From positions 1 to 64,000 of the forward strand of contig DATELN010000186.1 of assembly GCA_035276605.1 (NCBI GenBank): DNA of 64,000 bases, given 5' to 3'. Under the pieces are notes generated by a model that saw only the letters and a list, made by a program, of their open reading frames with translations, had not been told where the DNA came from and did no database searches. The translations under genes and the position numbers were made by a program. Each line of letters starts with the position of its first letter. Within the stretch, counting starts at the first letter, position 1. Shown here in pieces: positions 34,340 to 42,290 of this stretch. The DNA is from GCA-003244245 sp035276605. GTDB taxonomy: Bacteria > Actinomycetota > Actinomycetes > Mycobacteriales > Pseudonocardiaceae.

Positions 34340-34771
34340 TCAGGCGTTGATCTGCTTACGTGAGTTGCCCCCAGCGATCTCAATCTTTCGGGGCTTGGCT
34401 TTCTCGGCGATGGGGATGCGTAGGGTCAATACCCCAGCGTCGTAGGTCGCCTCGATGCGGTCGGTATCGAGAGTCTCGCCAAGGAATAACTGCCGGGAAA
34501 ACACCCCGCGCGATCGTTCAGCGACCTGTAGCTCGACATCCTCACCGTAGCTGTAAGTGCGCTCGGCTTTGACGGTGAGGACATTGCGCTCGACGTTGAG
34601 GTCAACGGAGGAGGGGTCTACTCCCGGTAGGTCAAAGTGCACGACGAACTGATCCCCGTCGCGGTAGGCGTCCATGGGCATCAGCGCCGGACGCGACCAG
34701 GTGCCGTTCTGGCCGAACAGTTGCTGGGTGAGCCGGTCCAGCTCCCGGAACGGGTCGGTACGCATCAGCAT
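34340..34771 (-). CDS. Hsp20/alpha-crystallin small heat-shock protein
   Basis: This is a 143-residue ATP-independent holdase chaperone. The alpha-crystallin domain runs from about residue 35 to 125 (FVVHFDLPGVDPSSVDLNVE, then YDAGVLTLRIPI). The N-terminus MRTDPFRELDRLTQQLFG is typical of actinobacterial Hsp20. AAGGAGAG precedes ATG 34771. A divergent HspR-like MerR regulator gene lies 545 bases away, a common pairing in which HspR represses small heat-shock genes. Candidate operator sequences are upstream. Confidence 0.93.
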   Translation of the reverse strand: MLMRTDPFRELDRLTQQLFGQNGTWSRPALMPMDAYRDGDQFVVHFDLPGVDPSSVDLNVERNVLTVKAERTYSYGEDVELQVAERSRGVFSRQLFLGETLDTDRIEATYDAGVLTLRIPIAEKAKPRKIEIAGGNSRKQINA

Positions 34772-34874
34772 TGAGGATCTCTCCTTCCTGAGCGTCTTCC
34801 TTAACATCATCGGCGACGTGGTTGATAGCACCACTGTAGTGGTACGTAAGTAATACCGCATCTACCAACAGAAG

Positions 34875-34914
34875 TCAAGCTTGAGGGGCAACGTAAGGTT
34901 AGTTGATACAACTA
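34875..34914. promoter_or_regulatory. Candidate operators between hsp20 and the HspR-like gene
   Basis: TCAAGCTTGA (34875-34884) is a perfect palindrome whose halves resemble the HspR (HAIR) half-sites CTTGAGT/ACTCAAG but abut instead of being 7 bases apart. TAGTTG(ATA)CAACTA (34900-34914) is a second dyad. Both are placed upstream of the hsp20 gene. Confidence 0.4.
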
Positions 34915-35252
34915 GACGCAAGCCAAGCGCAGCCGGCGAAGGATCCGCAGGTAGATAGTACAGCGGTGAACTCTAAGGACTTCGGCGCGCCAGGCCCAAG
35001 TCCGCTGCTCAACACCAGCGTCACCATCGGGACGCCGCCAACGACGTACCACACGGGTAGACAAGCTTCGTCTCGTGTCATAGAATCCACCGCACAGACA
35101 GCACGAGGTTGCTCCCTTCGCGAGGAGGTGGTAGCGCGGACTGTGAGATCGGTGGTGGTGCCTCGCTCTTTCGCGCCACCCTCAGCCGGCTTGGGATTCA
35201 GCCGGCCTTCCCGCCCCGACAGGCAGCGCTGGGGCGGTGTCTAAAACAACGT
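34915..35252. other. Long leader/intergenic region before the MerR gene
   Basis: There are no convincing coding frames. The part at 35095-35200 is rich in short complementary segments (for example GCTCCC/GAGG around 35111-35126, and GGTGGTG/CGCCACC) and looks structured. It precedes a strong hairpin, so the MerR transcript may have a long structured leader or there may be a small RNA here. Confidence 0.35.
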
Positions 35253-35294
35253 GGGGCTTTGGCCGCCGCGAGCAGGTACGGCGGCCAAAGCCCC
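35253..35294 (+). terminator. 15-bp hairpin just upstream of the MerR gene
   Basis: GGGGCTTTGGCCGCC (35253-35267) pairs exactly with 35280-35294 across a 12-base loop. It ends 21 bases before the GTG of the MerR gene. It is either the terminator of a short upstream RNA or an attenuator in the MerR leader. No U tract follows. Confidence 0.65.
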
Positions 35295-35315
35295 CATTCG
35301 TGACCCGGAGATTAG

Positions 35316-35630
35316 GTGACCGAACCTCGGGGCATTGATGACAAGCTCAACGATCAGGAGTTCCCGGCCTATACGATGGGGTTGGCTGCCGGCTTGCTGG
35401 GGGTGCAACCGGCTTTTTTGCGCAGCCTGGACGCCGCCGGGCTGTTGACCCCGGAGCGCTCCGCTGGCGGGCAACGCCGTTACAGCCGCGCCGAACTCGC
35501 GCTAGCCTTTGAGGTGCGTGCACTACTTGACCAGAACATGCCCCTAGCCGCGGCTATCCGCATTGTCAGCCTCGAGCACCAGCTCGCCGCAGCCCATCAG
35601 CGCATCGCCCAGCTCGAGCAAAACGACTGA
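35316..35630 (+). CDS. MerR family regulator, HspR-like
   Basis: This 104-residue protein has a MerR winged helix (AYTMGLAAGLLGVQPAFLRS, then PERSAGGQRRYSRAEL) and a C-terminal coiled-coil helix (LEHQLAAAHQRIAQLEQ). The lack of a ligand domain and the pattern around LLTPERSAGGQRRYS are like HspR, the heat-shock repressor. It lies opposite hsp20 and beside an iron/manganese exporter gene. GGAG lies before the GTG. Its probable role is repression of hsp20, by analogy. Confidence 0.85.
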   Translation: MTEPRGIDDKLNDQEFPAYTMGLAAGLLGVQPAFLRSLDAAGLLTPERSAGGQRRYSRAELALAFEVRALLDQNMPLAAAIRIVSLEHQLAAAHQRIAQLEQND

Positions 35631-35640
35631 ACCCACGGGT

Positions 35641-36774
35641 TTAGGAAACGGCGGTGCCGATGAGGTGACCGACGCCGAAGGTGACGGCAGCGGCAAGACC
35701 CCCAACGATGACCTGGCGAGCGCCGCCACGCAGCCAGGAACGACCGTTGAGGATTCCTATCCCGGCCCCGACTGCGAACATCGCGAGCACCGCCAAGGCG
35801 ACCGCCGCCAGCAGTGCCACCATGCCACCCCGGACCAGGTAAGGCAGCACCACCACGAAGGCACCCAAGGCGAAGGCAAGCAGGCTTGAAAACGCGGCCA
35901 ACCATGGGGAGCCCAGCTCATCGGGATCCAGGCCAAGTTCTTCCCGCGCCAACGTGTCCAGAGCTACCTCAGGGTTGGCCATGATGCGGTCAGCCAGCCG
36001 CTCGGCCTCCTTGCGGTCCAGCCCCTTGGCACGGTAGAGCAACACGAGCTCGGCGCGCTCCTCTTCCGGCTTCTCAGCCACCTCCTGAGCTTCCAGAGCG
36101 ATTTCCCGCTGGTACATCTCCCGTTGGCTAGACATCGACACGTACTCGCCGGCCGCCATGGAGAATGCGCCCGCGAGCAAACCTGCGACCCCGGCCAGCA
36201 GGATGGCACTGCGTGACGAGCCGGAGCCGGCAAAGCCCATCACCAGCGCGGTATTGGACACCAGCCCATCGCTGACGCCGAATACCCCAGCTCGCAGGCT
36301 GCCGGAGCGGTCGGTGCGGTGCCAAGGTTCGGTGCGCGCGATCTGCTGCTGCGGGTTAGGTCGGTTGCCGCCCATGAGCTTGGAAATCGTGCGAGCGTGG
36401 CGGCGCTCTTCGGCGGCCATCCCCGGTGCGGCGTCGGGCTCGTCGTCATACATGCCCGCATCGGCGCGTTCACTGCGTTCGATCAGCGGCAGCACCGCCG
36501 CGGTGGACAACCGGCGCGCGGCAAGACCGATCAGTCTCGTTCGCAGGCTCGGTCGTCGCACGGGCGGAACGGCGGCCCCGGCAGCCCGTAGCTTGCCCTC
36601 CCAATGCCCGGCATGACGGCGTTCGATTGCCGCCAGCTCCTCGAATATCTTGCGACGTTCACCCGTCTCAGCAGCTGCCAGCCGGGCATACAAGGCAGCG
36701 GCATCCCGCTCACTGTTGAGCAGATCACGCCACCGATGCACCTGACTGCGCTCAACCTGACTCATGTGAGTCAA
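35641..36774 (-). CDS. Rubrerythrin-VIT1 fusion, iron/manganese exporter
   Basis: This 377-residue protein combines an N-terminal ferritin-like (rubrerythrin) domain with a C-terminal VIT1/CCC1 transporter. The diiron ligands lie in LLNSERDAAALYARLAAAE, EELAAIERRHAGHWE and MAAEERRHA. The VIT part has GVFGVSDGLVSNTALVMG, the cytoplasmic metal-binding helices (MYQREIALEAQEVAEKPEEE) and two final TM helices. The architecture matches MbfA-type iron exporters that protect from iron and peroxide stress. It is tail to tail with the HspR-like gene, 10 bases apart. Confidence 0.9.
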   Translation of the reverse strand: MTHMSQVERSQVHRWRDLLNSERDAAALYARLAAAETGERRKIFEELAAIERRHAGHWEGKLRAAGAAVPPVRRPSLRTRLIGLAARRLSTAAVLPLIERSERADAGMYDDEPDAAPGMAAEERRHARTISKLMGGNRPNPQQQIARTEPWHRTDRSGSLRAGVFGVSDGLVSNTALVMGFAGSGSSRSAILLAGVAGLLAGAFSMAAGEYVSMSSQREMYQREIALEAQEVAEKPEEERAELVLLYRAKGLDRKEAERLADRIMANPEVALDTLAREELGLDPDELGSPWLAAFSSLLAFALGAFVVVLPYLVRGGMVALLAAVALAVLAMFAVGAGIGILNGRSWLRGGARQVIVGGLAAAVTFGVGHLIGTAVS

Positions 36775-36855
36775 CCACCGCCAGCAACTCGCCCAGCCGC
36801 CTGAGCAGTCAGGTTACCGACTTCATCACCGCGTTGCCGGATTGGTGACCAGCGA

Positions 36856-37089
36856 TCAGTTCAGCTGCCGTTCCACCGATTGCTCTTGCAAGTTATCCAA
36901 GAGGTCATCGACGGCGGACGCGCCACTGTTCGCATCGGCGGCGACGGCCACCTCGTCCTGCCACTGTGTCGCGGCCGCGAACAGGTCATCGGCAGTCATG
37001 CTGCCCAGCTGTTCCCGGGTGATCCCCATCATCGTGAGTAGATCATCCAGAGAGGGTTTTTGCGGGCCAGACGGAAGGTCCTGAGTCAT
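36856..37089 (-). CDS. Small acidic protein, unknown
   Basis: This 77-residue protein has a strong AAGGAG site before ATG 37089. It is acidic and predicted helical: SLDDLLTMMGITREQLGSM, TADDLFAAATQWQDEVA, ending in VDDLLDNLQEQSVERQLN. It has no Cys, signal or membrane helix. The helical hairpin pattern with DDLL repeats suggests an adaptor or regulatory peptide, but no family is recognised. Confidence 0.7.
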   Translation of the reverse strand: MTQDLPSGPQKPSLDDLLTMMGITREQLGSMTADDLFAAATQWQDEVAVAADANSGASAVDDLLDNLQEQSVERQLN

Positions 37090-37220
37090 AGCGTCTCCTT
37101 GAATAATGTTAACGATGCGTAGGCTGATGTTACGCAGAGTGCATATACAGCCGGCTAGCGACCCGGAAGTAAACCATGGGCTTCCTGCCGCCAGCGCACG
37201 GCCTCTGATCGGCGCGCCAT

Positions 37221-37901
37221 TTACCTGCTGCTCAGGCTGGCGACCAGGTTGATGGTGGTAGCCAGGATGCCGGTGCCGAAAAGGTAGGACAGCAAAGCGT
37301 GCCGGAGCGCCGTGCGCCGGATGATCCCGCTTCGCAGTGAGGTGTCGGAAACCTGGAAAGTCATACCGATGGTGAAGGCGAGGTAGGCAAAATCCGTGTA
37401 GGTGGGAAGATCAGGCTGGTTGAAGTCGATGCCGCCGGCTTTGCCGGAGTAGTAGAGGTTGGCATAGCGCAGCGTGAACACGGTGTGCACCAGGGCCCAG
37501 GAGACGACGACAGACACGAGGCCGAGCGCGACCCGGACAAGCTCCGCGAAACCGTGCAGCTGCGCCGCCCGCACCAAGACGAAACCGACCGCGACGAGGC
37601 TGGCAACGGCCGCACTGAGCAGTATCACATCGGTGACGGCGCGGTCGGGGTCGGTGGTCGTGGCGCGCTGTGCGGTCGCCTGCGCGTCACGGTTGCGAAT
37701 CACGAGCCACAACCAGGTGATGTAAACCAGCGAGGCGCAATCCCAACCCACCAACAGGCCTATGGGTACCGAGACCGTCACCATCATCAGCGCTGCCGCT
37801 ACCACGCCGATCAAGGCCGAGATGGCCACCTCCGTACGGGCAGAAAACCTGGTGTCGGGAGTGCTACGGCCGTTGGGTTGAGCTGCCACGTCGATGAGCA
37901 T
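37221..37901 (-). CDS. DUF1345 integral membrane protein
   Basis: This 226-residue protein has five or six transmembrane helices. The motif TYTDFAYLAFTIGMTFQVSDT, followed by RRTALRHALLSYLFG, is the hallmark of DUF1345, a widespread bacterial membrane family of unknown function. HTVFTLRYANLYY in the preceding loop is also conserved in the family as I know it. It appears to be a single-gene unit; no role can be assigned. Confidence 0.87.
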   Translation of the reverse strand: MLIDVAAQPNGRSTPDTRFSARTEVAISALIGVVAAALMMVTVSVPIGLLVGWDCASLVYITWLWLVIRNRDAQATAQRATTTDPDRAVTDVILLSAAVASLVAVGFVLVRAAQLHGFAELVRVALGLVSVVVSWALVHTVFTLRYANLYYSGKAGGIDFNQPDLPTYTDFAYLAFTIGMTFQVSDTSLRSGIIRRTALRHALLSYLFGTGILATTINLVASLSSR

Positions 37902-37961
37902 GCTCTATCAACCCAGCGGACTTTGCGCGACGCGGCACGGCCGCCGCAGTCGCTGCCATGC

Positions 37962-38195
37962 TCAGTGCTTCAGCCCAGCCCGGATGTGCGCCAGCAGCAT
38001 GTCGGCTTCAGCTCGAGCCCATTCGCCAGGGTCCCATGTCGACCGCAGAAACATCAGTTCGGGCTGGCTGCGAATATGCGCCTGGTGGCGCGCAACCAGG
38101 GCGCAAGCCAAGAGGTCACGGAAGGTGTCATCCAGGGAAATCGGGCGTCCGTTGGCTGGGGAGGCAGCATCGGCTGGATAACCAATGGTAGTCAT
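37962..38195 (-). CDS. Small hypothetical protein, 77 residues
   Basis: GAAAGG precedes ATG 38195. The protein reads ISLDDTFRDLLACALVARHQ, followed by a helix ending AEADMLLAHIRAGLKH. It is probably all helical, with His/Arg-rich surfaces and one Cys. It lies downstream of the small TM protein and cupin genes on the same strand and may belong to their operon (gap 132 bases). No family is recognised. Confidence 0.6.
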   Translation of the reverse strand: MTTIGYPADAASPANGRPISLDDTFRDLLACALVARHQAHIRSQPELMFLRSTWDPGEWARAEADMLLAHIRAGLKH

Positions 38196-38327
38196 ATCAT
38201 GCCTTTCGATAGATATCGCGGCGGATATCCATAGCACTCCATGACCACATCTCAGACATGGCCTGCCACCAACCGGCGTGTGAACGGACAGGCAATAGTG
38301 ATCGCGCAACGCCGGAAAGGTGCCCGC

Positions 38328-38681
38328 TCAAATACGGCGGCCGCGCACGATCCAGGTGTCGATCACGATGGTCCGGCGAAACAGCACCAGGCCGGGGTCG
38401 TTGGTCATCGCGGAGGGCGCTGGGGTGACCGCCATTCCCACCGGCTGCGCCGATCGACCGTGCGCCGCCAGCGCCCATCGCAGGCCAGCGTGCAGCGCCA
38501 ACCCGGCAGCGGTAGCCAGGGAGCTGGCCACCGCGGGGTGCCGGCTCGCTCGTCGTAACCGATCGGGCAGCGTGCCGAGTTGATTCCACCGAGTTGGCTG
38601 ATTCCGCACTGGGCGAGCGGGCAGCACGGGTCGCGGGGCAACGACCGCGGGCAGGTGTTCGGGATCGTCCATGCCGTCCAT
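38328..38681 (-). CDS. Small protein with one hydrophobic segment
   Basis: The protein has about 117 residues: a Pro-rich N-terminal third, a basic patch (LPDRLRRASRHP), then a moderately hydrophobic helix (AVASSLATAAGLALHAGLRW). The C-terminal strand-rich part is FRRTIVIDTWIVRGRRI. It could be a small membrane-associated protein. ATG 38681 or ATG 38672 are possible starts; neither has a clear ribosome-binding site. It lies between cupin and small-protein genes on the same strand. Confidence 0.5.
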   Translation of the reverse strand: MDGMDDPEHLPAVVAPRPVLPARPVRNQPTRWNQLGTLPDRLRRASRHPAVASSLATAAGLALHAGLRWALAAHGRSAQPVGMAVTPAPSAMTNDPGLVLFRRTIVIDTWIVRGRRI

Positions 38682-38717
38682 CAAACCAGCGAGGGCACCG
38701 ATTCGCTGAGAAGATGT

Positions 38718-39113
38718 TCAGGCATCCGTGGGACTGGGCGCGGCCGCCGCGGCAGCATTGCGCCGGATAGTCTCATCGGTTTTGCGCTGGTCCACCGTTG
38801 CGGTGAACTGCACCCATTCGCAGGCGCCTTGCGTCAGCGGGATGTGTCCTGGGCCGACGTCGAAGGCCTCGCCCTGAGCAATGTCGAGTGGTCCGTGCTT
38901 CGTCTTGAAGGTGAGGTGCCCGCTCACGACGTAACCCTGATGTCGACACTGGCACATGTCATCGGGCAGCCCCCGGAACAGTGGGGTGGGATCGATTGCT
39001 TGGTCGGCGCGCCCGAACTCCACGGTGACGTCCCCGGATTCGACCCTCCGTATTTCGCCCACGCCCTGTTGTTTGAAGACGACCGCGCCATCGCCGCTAC
39101 GAAGCACTCCCAT
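38718..39113 (-). CDS. Cupin-fold protein
   Basis: This 131-residue single-domain cupin has AAGGAG 8 bases before ATG 39113. The beta-barrel pattern is visible: HQGYVVSGHLTFKTKHG, IAQGEAFDVGPGHIP, and a strand WVQFTATV. The metal ligands of classic cupins (GxHxH...E) are only partly present (CRHQG), so metal binding is uncertain. The Ala-rich C-terminal tail is low complexity. It is probably the first gene of a three-gene minus-strand unit. Confidence 0.75.
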   Translation of the reverse strand: MGVLRSGDGAVVFKQQGVGEIRRVESGDVTVEFGRADQAIDPTPLFRGLPDDMCQCRHQGYVVSGHLTFKTKHGPLDIAQGEAFDVGPGHIPLTQGACEWVQFTATVDQRKTDETIRRNAAAAAAPSPTDA

Positions 39114-39176
39114 GTCGCTCTCCTTCCAAGGGCGGGAAACGAGCAAAATTTTCGGGACTCGCCGCTTGGCGAACTG

Positions 39177-39897
39177 TCAGGTACCCGACATGCGCAGTAT
39201 CAGGTTGCTGACACTTGCTGCGGCAGCCAGATCGAGCAGCAGCTGTTTGGATCCTGGCCGAGCGACCAACTGGAGACCGTCCGGGGCGCCGGCCTGGGTG
39301 AGTCCGGCTGGGACGCTGAGGGCCGGAGATCCGCTGAGATTGAATCCCCAGGTCAGTGCGACGCTGATGGCGTCACCAGGGCCGTCGTGCCTGTGCGGAG
39401 CCTTCGGTATGGTCGGCGTGACCAGCAGATCCACCGTGCGGAACAGTTGCTGTAACCGGTCGTCGTTGTGGCAGCGTACGGTGCGGGCACCCGCGGTGCG
39501 CTGGCGTCGGGCGGGCGTCGCGGAGCTGCACTGGGGTATCGATGATCTCGACACGGTCGGCGAGTCGCTGCAGCGCGCTAGCGGCCACGGCGGCAATCTT
39601 GGGGTGAGTGTCGGCAAACCCAGGGTGGTCGACCACGTCACGATGGGCCGGGCAGGCATCGGTGCGGCAGAGTGAGCGCGGCGTCCGGTGGTCGATTTGA
39701 GGCCGAAGATGCCGCACCAAGCGGCGCCGTCGCTGCCAGTGGCCAGCGGCACGATGCCGGTGGCCACCGCTGCCGCCGAGCCTGCTGACGAGGCGCCGGG
39801 CGACTACTTCCACGGTCGACCACAAGCCTGCATTGACCGCGGTCGCGACATCTCGCGCGGTCAGCTGCAGGTACTCCCACTCGTCGAGAACGTCCAC
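39177..39897 (-). pseudogene. Amidase signature family pseudogene
   Basis: Pieces of one amidase lie in order but in different frames. The start is DEWEYLQLTARDVATAVNAG (to about 39810). Then comes VATGIVPLATGSDGAAWCGIFGLK (split: VATGIVPLATGSDG and AAWCGIFGLKSTTGRR), where the Ser-rich and substrate-pocket residues between are deleted. FADTHPKIAAVAASALQRLA follows in another frame, and finally LFRTVDLLVTPTIPKAPH and FNLSGSPALSVPAGLT to the C-terminus. The catalytic Lys and Ser-cis-Ser region is lost. At least two frameshifts and two deletions make this a clear relic of a GatA-like amidohydrolase. Confidence 0.85.
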
Positions 39898-40072
39898 GCT
39901 TCTCGGCTAACAATTGTGGTGTTTGTCACGCCAGCCAAATCAACGATTTGACGCCGTGCGCTGCACGGTAGATGCTCGATACTTCGGCCCGACTGTGCCG
40001 AATATCGACTGAAAAACACCGCTCAGCGTTTCTCACCCGGCCGAGTGGTGCCCGTCTTATATCGTGCGGGGC

Positions 40073-40540
40073 ATGAACGAAAGCAGCGACGCGCCCGCCG
40101 GCAGTAGTTTGCGGGTGGCCGAGCACGGACCCGAGACTCGCGTGATCACCGTAGTAGGCCAGATCGACACACCGACCGCACGTGAACTGGCCAACTCTTT
40201 GACCAGCCAGCTGGCGGCTGCCCGAATCGTGGTTGTCGACCTCAACGGTGTGTCGTTTCTGGGATCTGCCGGGCTGTCCGCGCTATTCGAGGCCAACGAG
40301 CTCGCCAGCCAGCAACGTCGTGCCCTGCGATTGGTGTGCAACTCGCCCATCGCCAACTGGGTGCTGGCCGCCACCGGACTTCACGAGCACTTCGTCTTCG
40401 CCGACACCGTGCCGGCCGCGGTAAAAACCCCACCCCGCAAACTCGCTCGCACCGCCGTAACCATCCCCCGCCGCACCCATCGAACCCGCCGACCCCGACC
40501 GGCAGTCTGGATGCAGACTGCCGTTTCCGGGCGCTCCTAA
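40073..40540 (+). CDS. STAS domain anti-sigma factor antagonist with basic tail
   Basis: Residues 15-110 form a STAS domain: ITVVGQIDTPTARELANSL, VVVDLNGVSFLGSAGLSALF. The Ser in GSAG is at the position phosphorylated in SpoIIAA/RsbV proteins. A basic Arg/Pro/Thr-rich tail (about 40 residues) follows, and its last 13 residues are encoded by an inverted-repeat element. It probably binds an anti-sigma kinase encoded elsewhere; none is adjacent. ATG 40073 is preferred over GTG 40064. Confidence 0.85.
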   Translation: MNESSDAPAGSSLRVAEHGPETRVITVVGQIDTPTARELANSLTSQLAAARIVVVDLNGVSFLGSAGLSALFEANELASQQRRALRLVCNSPIANWVLAATGLHEHFVFADTVPAAVKTPPRKLARTAVTIPRRTHRTRRPRPAVWMQTAVSGRS

Positions 40541-40570
40541 ACGGCAGTCTGCATCCAGACTGCCGTTTAG
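40500..40570. repeat. Nested inverted repeat forming a shared terminator
   Basis: Two 24-base hairpins, 40500-40523 and 40542-40565, are exact reverse complements of each other; each is CGGCAGTCTG, 4 bases, CAGACTGCCG. The second extends to 15-bp arms (40537-40551 and 40556-40570). The stop codons of both convergent genes (STAS TAA at 40538-40540 and permease TAA at 40567-40569) lie inside it. It looks like an inserted or duplicated small repeat acting as a bidirectional terminator. Confidence 0.85.
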
Positions 40571-41925
40571 GCACTACCTGGTGGGGTGCCGACGAACAGG
40601 CGGTTGACTAGCCAGAGCAGGACTCCGACTGCCAGCAATACGCCTGCGAGCAGGTAGTTGTCCGGGTCCCGGCCGGACAGCGGAGTTGCCAGGTAGGCAC
40701 ACAGCACGGCGCCAAGCCACGGACTCCAGGTCGGGGCACGGAAGTGCTTGTGCTCGACGCGCTGCCTGCGAAGCACCAGACACGCGATGTTCACCAGCGT
40801 GAACACCGCAAGCAGCAGCAGTGAGGTGGTGCCCGCCAGGCTGACCAGCGGCACGAAGCTGACCAGCACTACGGCGATCGCGCTGGTGAACACGATCGAC
40901 ACCCACGGGGTGCGCCGGGTGGCGTGCACCGAGCCCAGAACTGTGGGGATGATCCGCTCGCCTGCCATGCCGTAGACCAGTCTGCTGGCCATCAGCATGT
41001 TGATTAGCGCCGAATTGATCACTGCGAAAAGTCCGATGACGGCGAAGATGTGCAGGGGGAAGTCGGGTGCACCGATCTTGACAACCTCGAATAGTGCGTC
41101 ACTCTGCAAAGCAGCCAACCGGTCGGTAGGTACCAGCAGCGACGACGTGAGCGCGACCAGCACGTAGATCAGCCCCGCGGCACCCATCCCAAGCAGCATC
41201 GCCCGCGGGAAAATCTTCGCCGGTGCCGTGCATTCCTCGGCCATGTTGACCGAGTCCTCAAAACCAATCATCGCGAAAAAGGCCAGTGCGGTGGCTGAGG
41301 TGATCGCCAGCAGGACACCGGAGTTGGCGGTGTCGATGTGGGTGAGCCTGCTCGGCTCGCCCTGGCCCGAGCCGACGGCGTAGCAGCCAATAGCAATGAT
41401 GATCAGCAGGCCCGACAGTTCAATGCAGGTGAGCACCACGTTGGCCTTGACGGACTCACCGACCCCACGGAAGTTGATCAGCGCGAGGAGCACGATAAAA
41501 GCGATCGCGACTGCTGTGGTAGGCAGCGTGATGAACTGCTGGAGGTAGGTCTTGGCGAACGCCACGGCCGCCGAGGATGCGCTGGTGATGCCCGAGCTCA
41601 TCACGGCAAACGCCACGATGAAGGTGAGGAACGGGATCTCGAACGCCCGGTTGACGTACAGCGCGGCCCCCGCCGCCCTGGGGTACTTACCGACCAGCTC
41701 CAGATAGCTGAACGCAGTGAGAAAAGCAACCAGAAATGCGCCGACGAACGGCACCCACAAGGCCCCGCCGATCTCTCCCGCGACAGTCCCGATCAGCGCG
41801 TAAATTCCGGTGCCCAGAATGTCGCCTATCACGAAGAAGAACAGCAGCTTCGGGCCGATCACCCGGTTGAGTTCGGTCGGAACCTCCCCGCCCGCCGCCA
41901 CACCCTCTGCTGTCGTCTCACTCAT
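40567..41925 (-). CDS. APC superfamily amino acid permease
   Basis: This 452-residue transporter has 12 hydrophobic helices. The first helix carries the APC motif IGDILGTGIYALIGTVAGEIGG (GTGIY-type unwound substrate site), and helix 6 carries FFAMIGFEDSVNMAEE, the conserved Phe/Glu region. It is a Na+- or H+-coupled amino acid transporter of the cationic/basic or general APC type; specificity is unclear. It stands alone, and its stop lies within the nested hairpin element. Confidence 0.92.
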   Translation of the reverse strand: MSETTAEGVAAGGEVPTELNRVIGPKLLFFFVIGDILGTGIYALIGTVAGEIGGALWVPFVGAFLVAFLTAFSYLELVGKYPRAAGAALYVNRAFEIPFLTFIVAFAVMSSGITSASSAAVAFAKTYLQQFITLPTTAVAIAFIVLLALINFRGVGESVKANVVLTCIELSGLLIIIAIGCYAVGSGQGEPSRLTHIDTANSGVLLAITSATALAFFAMIGFEDSVNMAEECTAPAKIFPRAMLLGMGAAGLIYVLVALTSSLLVPTDRLAALQSDALFEVVKIGAPDFPLHIFAVIGLFAVINSALINMLMASRLVYGMAGERIIPTVLGSVHATRRTPWVSIVFTSAIAVVLVSFVPLVSLAGTTSLLLLAVFTLVNIACLVLRRQRVEHKHFRAPTWSPWLGAVLCAYLATPLSGRDPDNYLLAGVLLAVGVLLWLVNRLFVGTPPGSA

Positions 41926-42290
41926 GACATGCAGTCTGGCGGGTGCCTGCGCACTGAGTCACACATCAAGGCAGCAGGGCGTGTCAGGTCCACGCAGCCG
42001 GCCGGGCAGCCTAGCCGCTTGCGGCCAAGCGGCGGTGTCGTTATGCGGGCGCAGCCGGTACGAAGTGCGCCGTGCCTTCATCGGCTCGCCGCGTTCGGGC
42101 GTTGATCCGTGATGTGGCGACCGTGCGCGCCGACATCGAGCAGTACCGTGCGCAACTGCGGGACGCGCTCGAGTTGGTGATGTCGTTACCAAACGATCTG
42201 GTTGGCCGGCGAGGTGCCCAGCCATCTGGCTAGCTCGCGTCTAGGTTTATTCCGCCCACGCGCTCGCCTGGCCCGCATTGGAGGTAGCTG
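41926..42290. other. Intergenic region with one possible short ORF
   Basis: This region holds the promoter side of the permease gene (minus) and of the sugar porter gene (plus). Apart from the short frame 42072-42233 no gene is visible. GGAGG at about 42280 is the ribosome-binding site of the sugar porter. Confidence 0.5.
42072..42233 (+). CDS. Possible 53-residue coiled-coil peptide
   Basis: A GTG-started frame encodes ARRVRALIRDVATVRADIEQ, then YRAQLRDALELVMSLP and a short basic tail. The heptad-like helix is characteristic of a real protein or a remnant of one, with high third-position GC. There is no good ribosome-binding site before the GTG. It may be a decayed fragment. Confidence 0.3.
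   Translation: MPSSARRVRALIRDVATVRADIEQYRAQLRDALELVMSLPNDLVGRRGAQPSG

Noticed and set aside
35095..35140. T-box-like string GAGGTGGTAGCGCGG before the MerR gene
   Set aside because: The invariant ACCGCG of T-box cores is not present (AGCGCG instead), and the downstream gene has no amino-acid function.
34899..35244. Opposing frames of 63 and 113 residues between hsp20 and the MerR gene
   Set aside because: Neither has a ribosome-binding site or recognisable composition, and the region looks non-coding.
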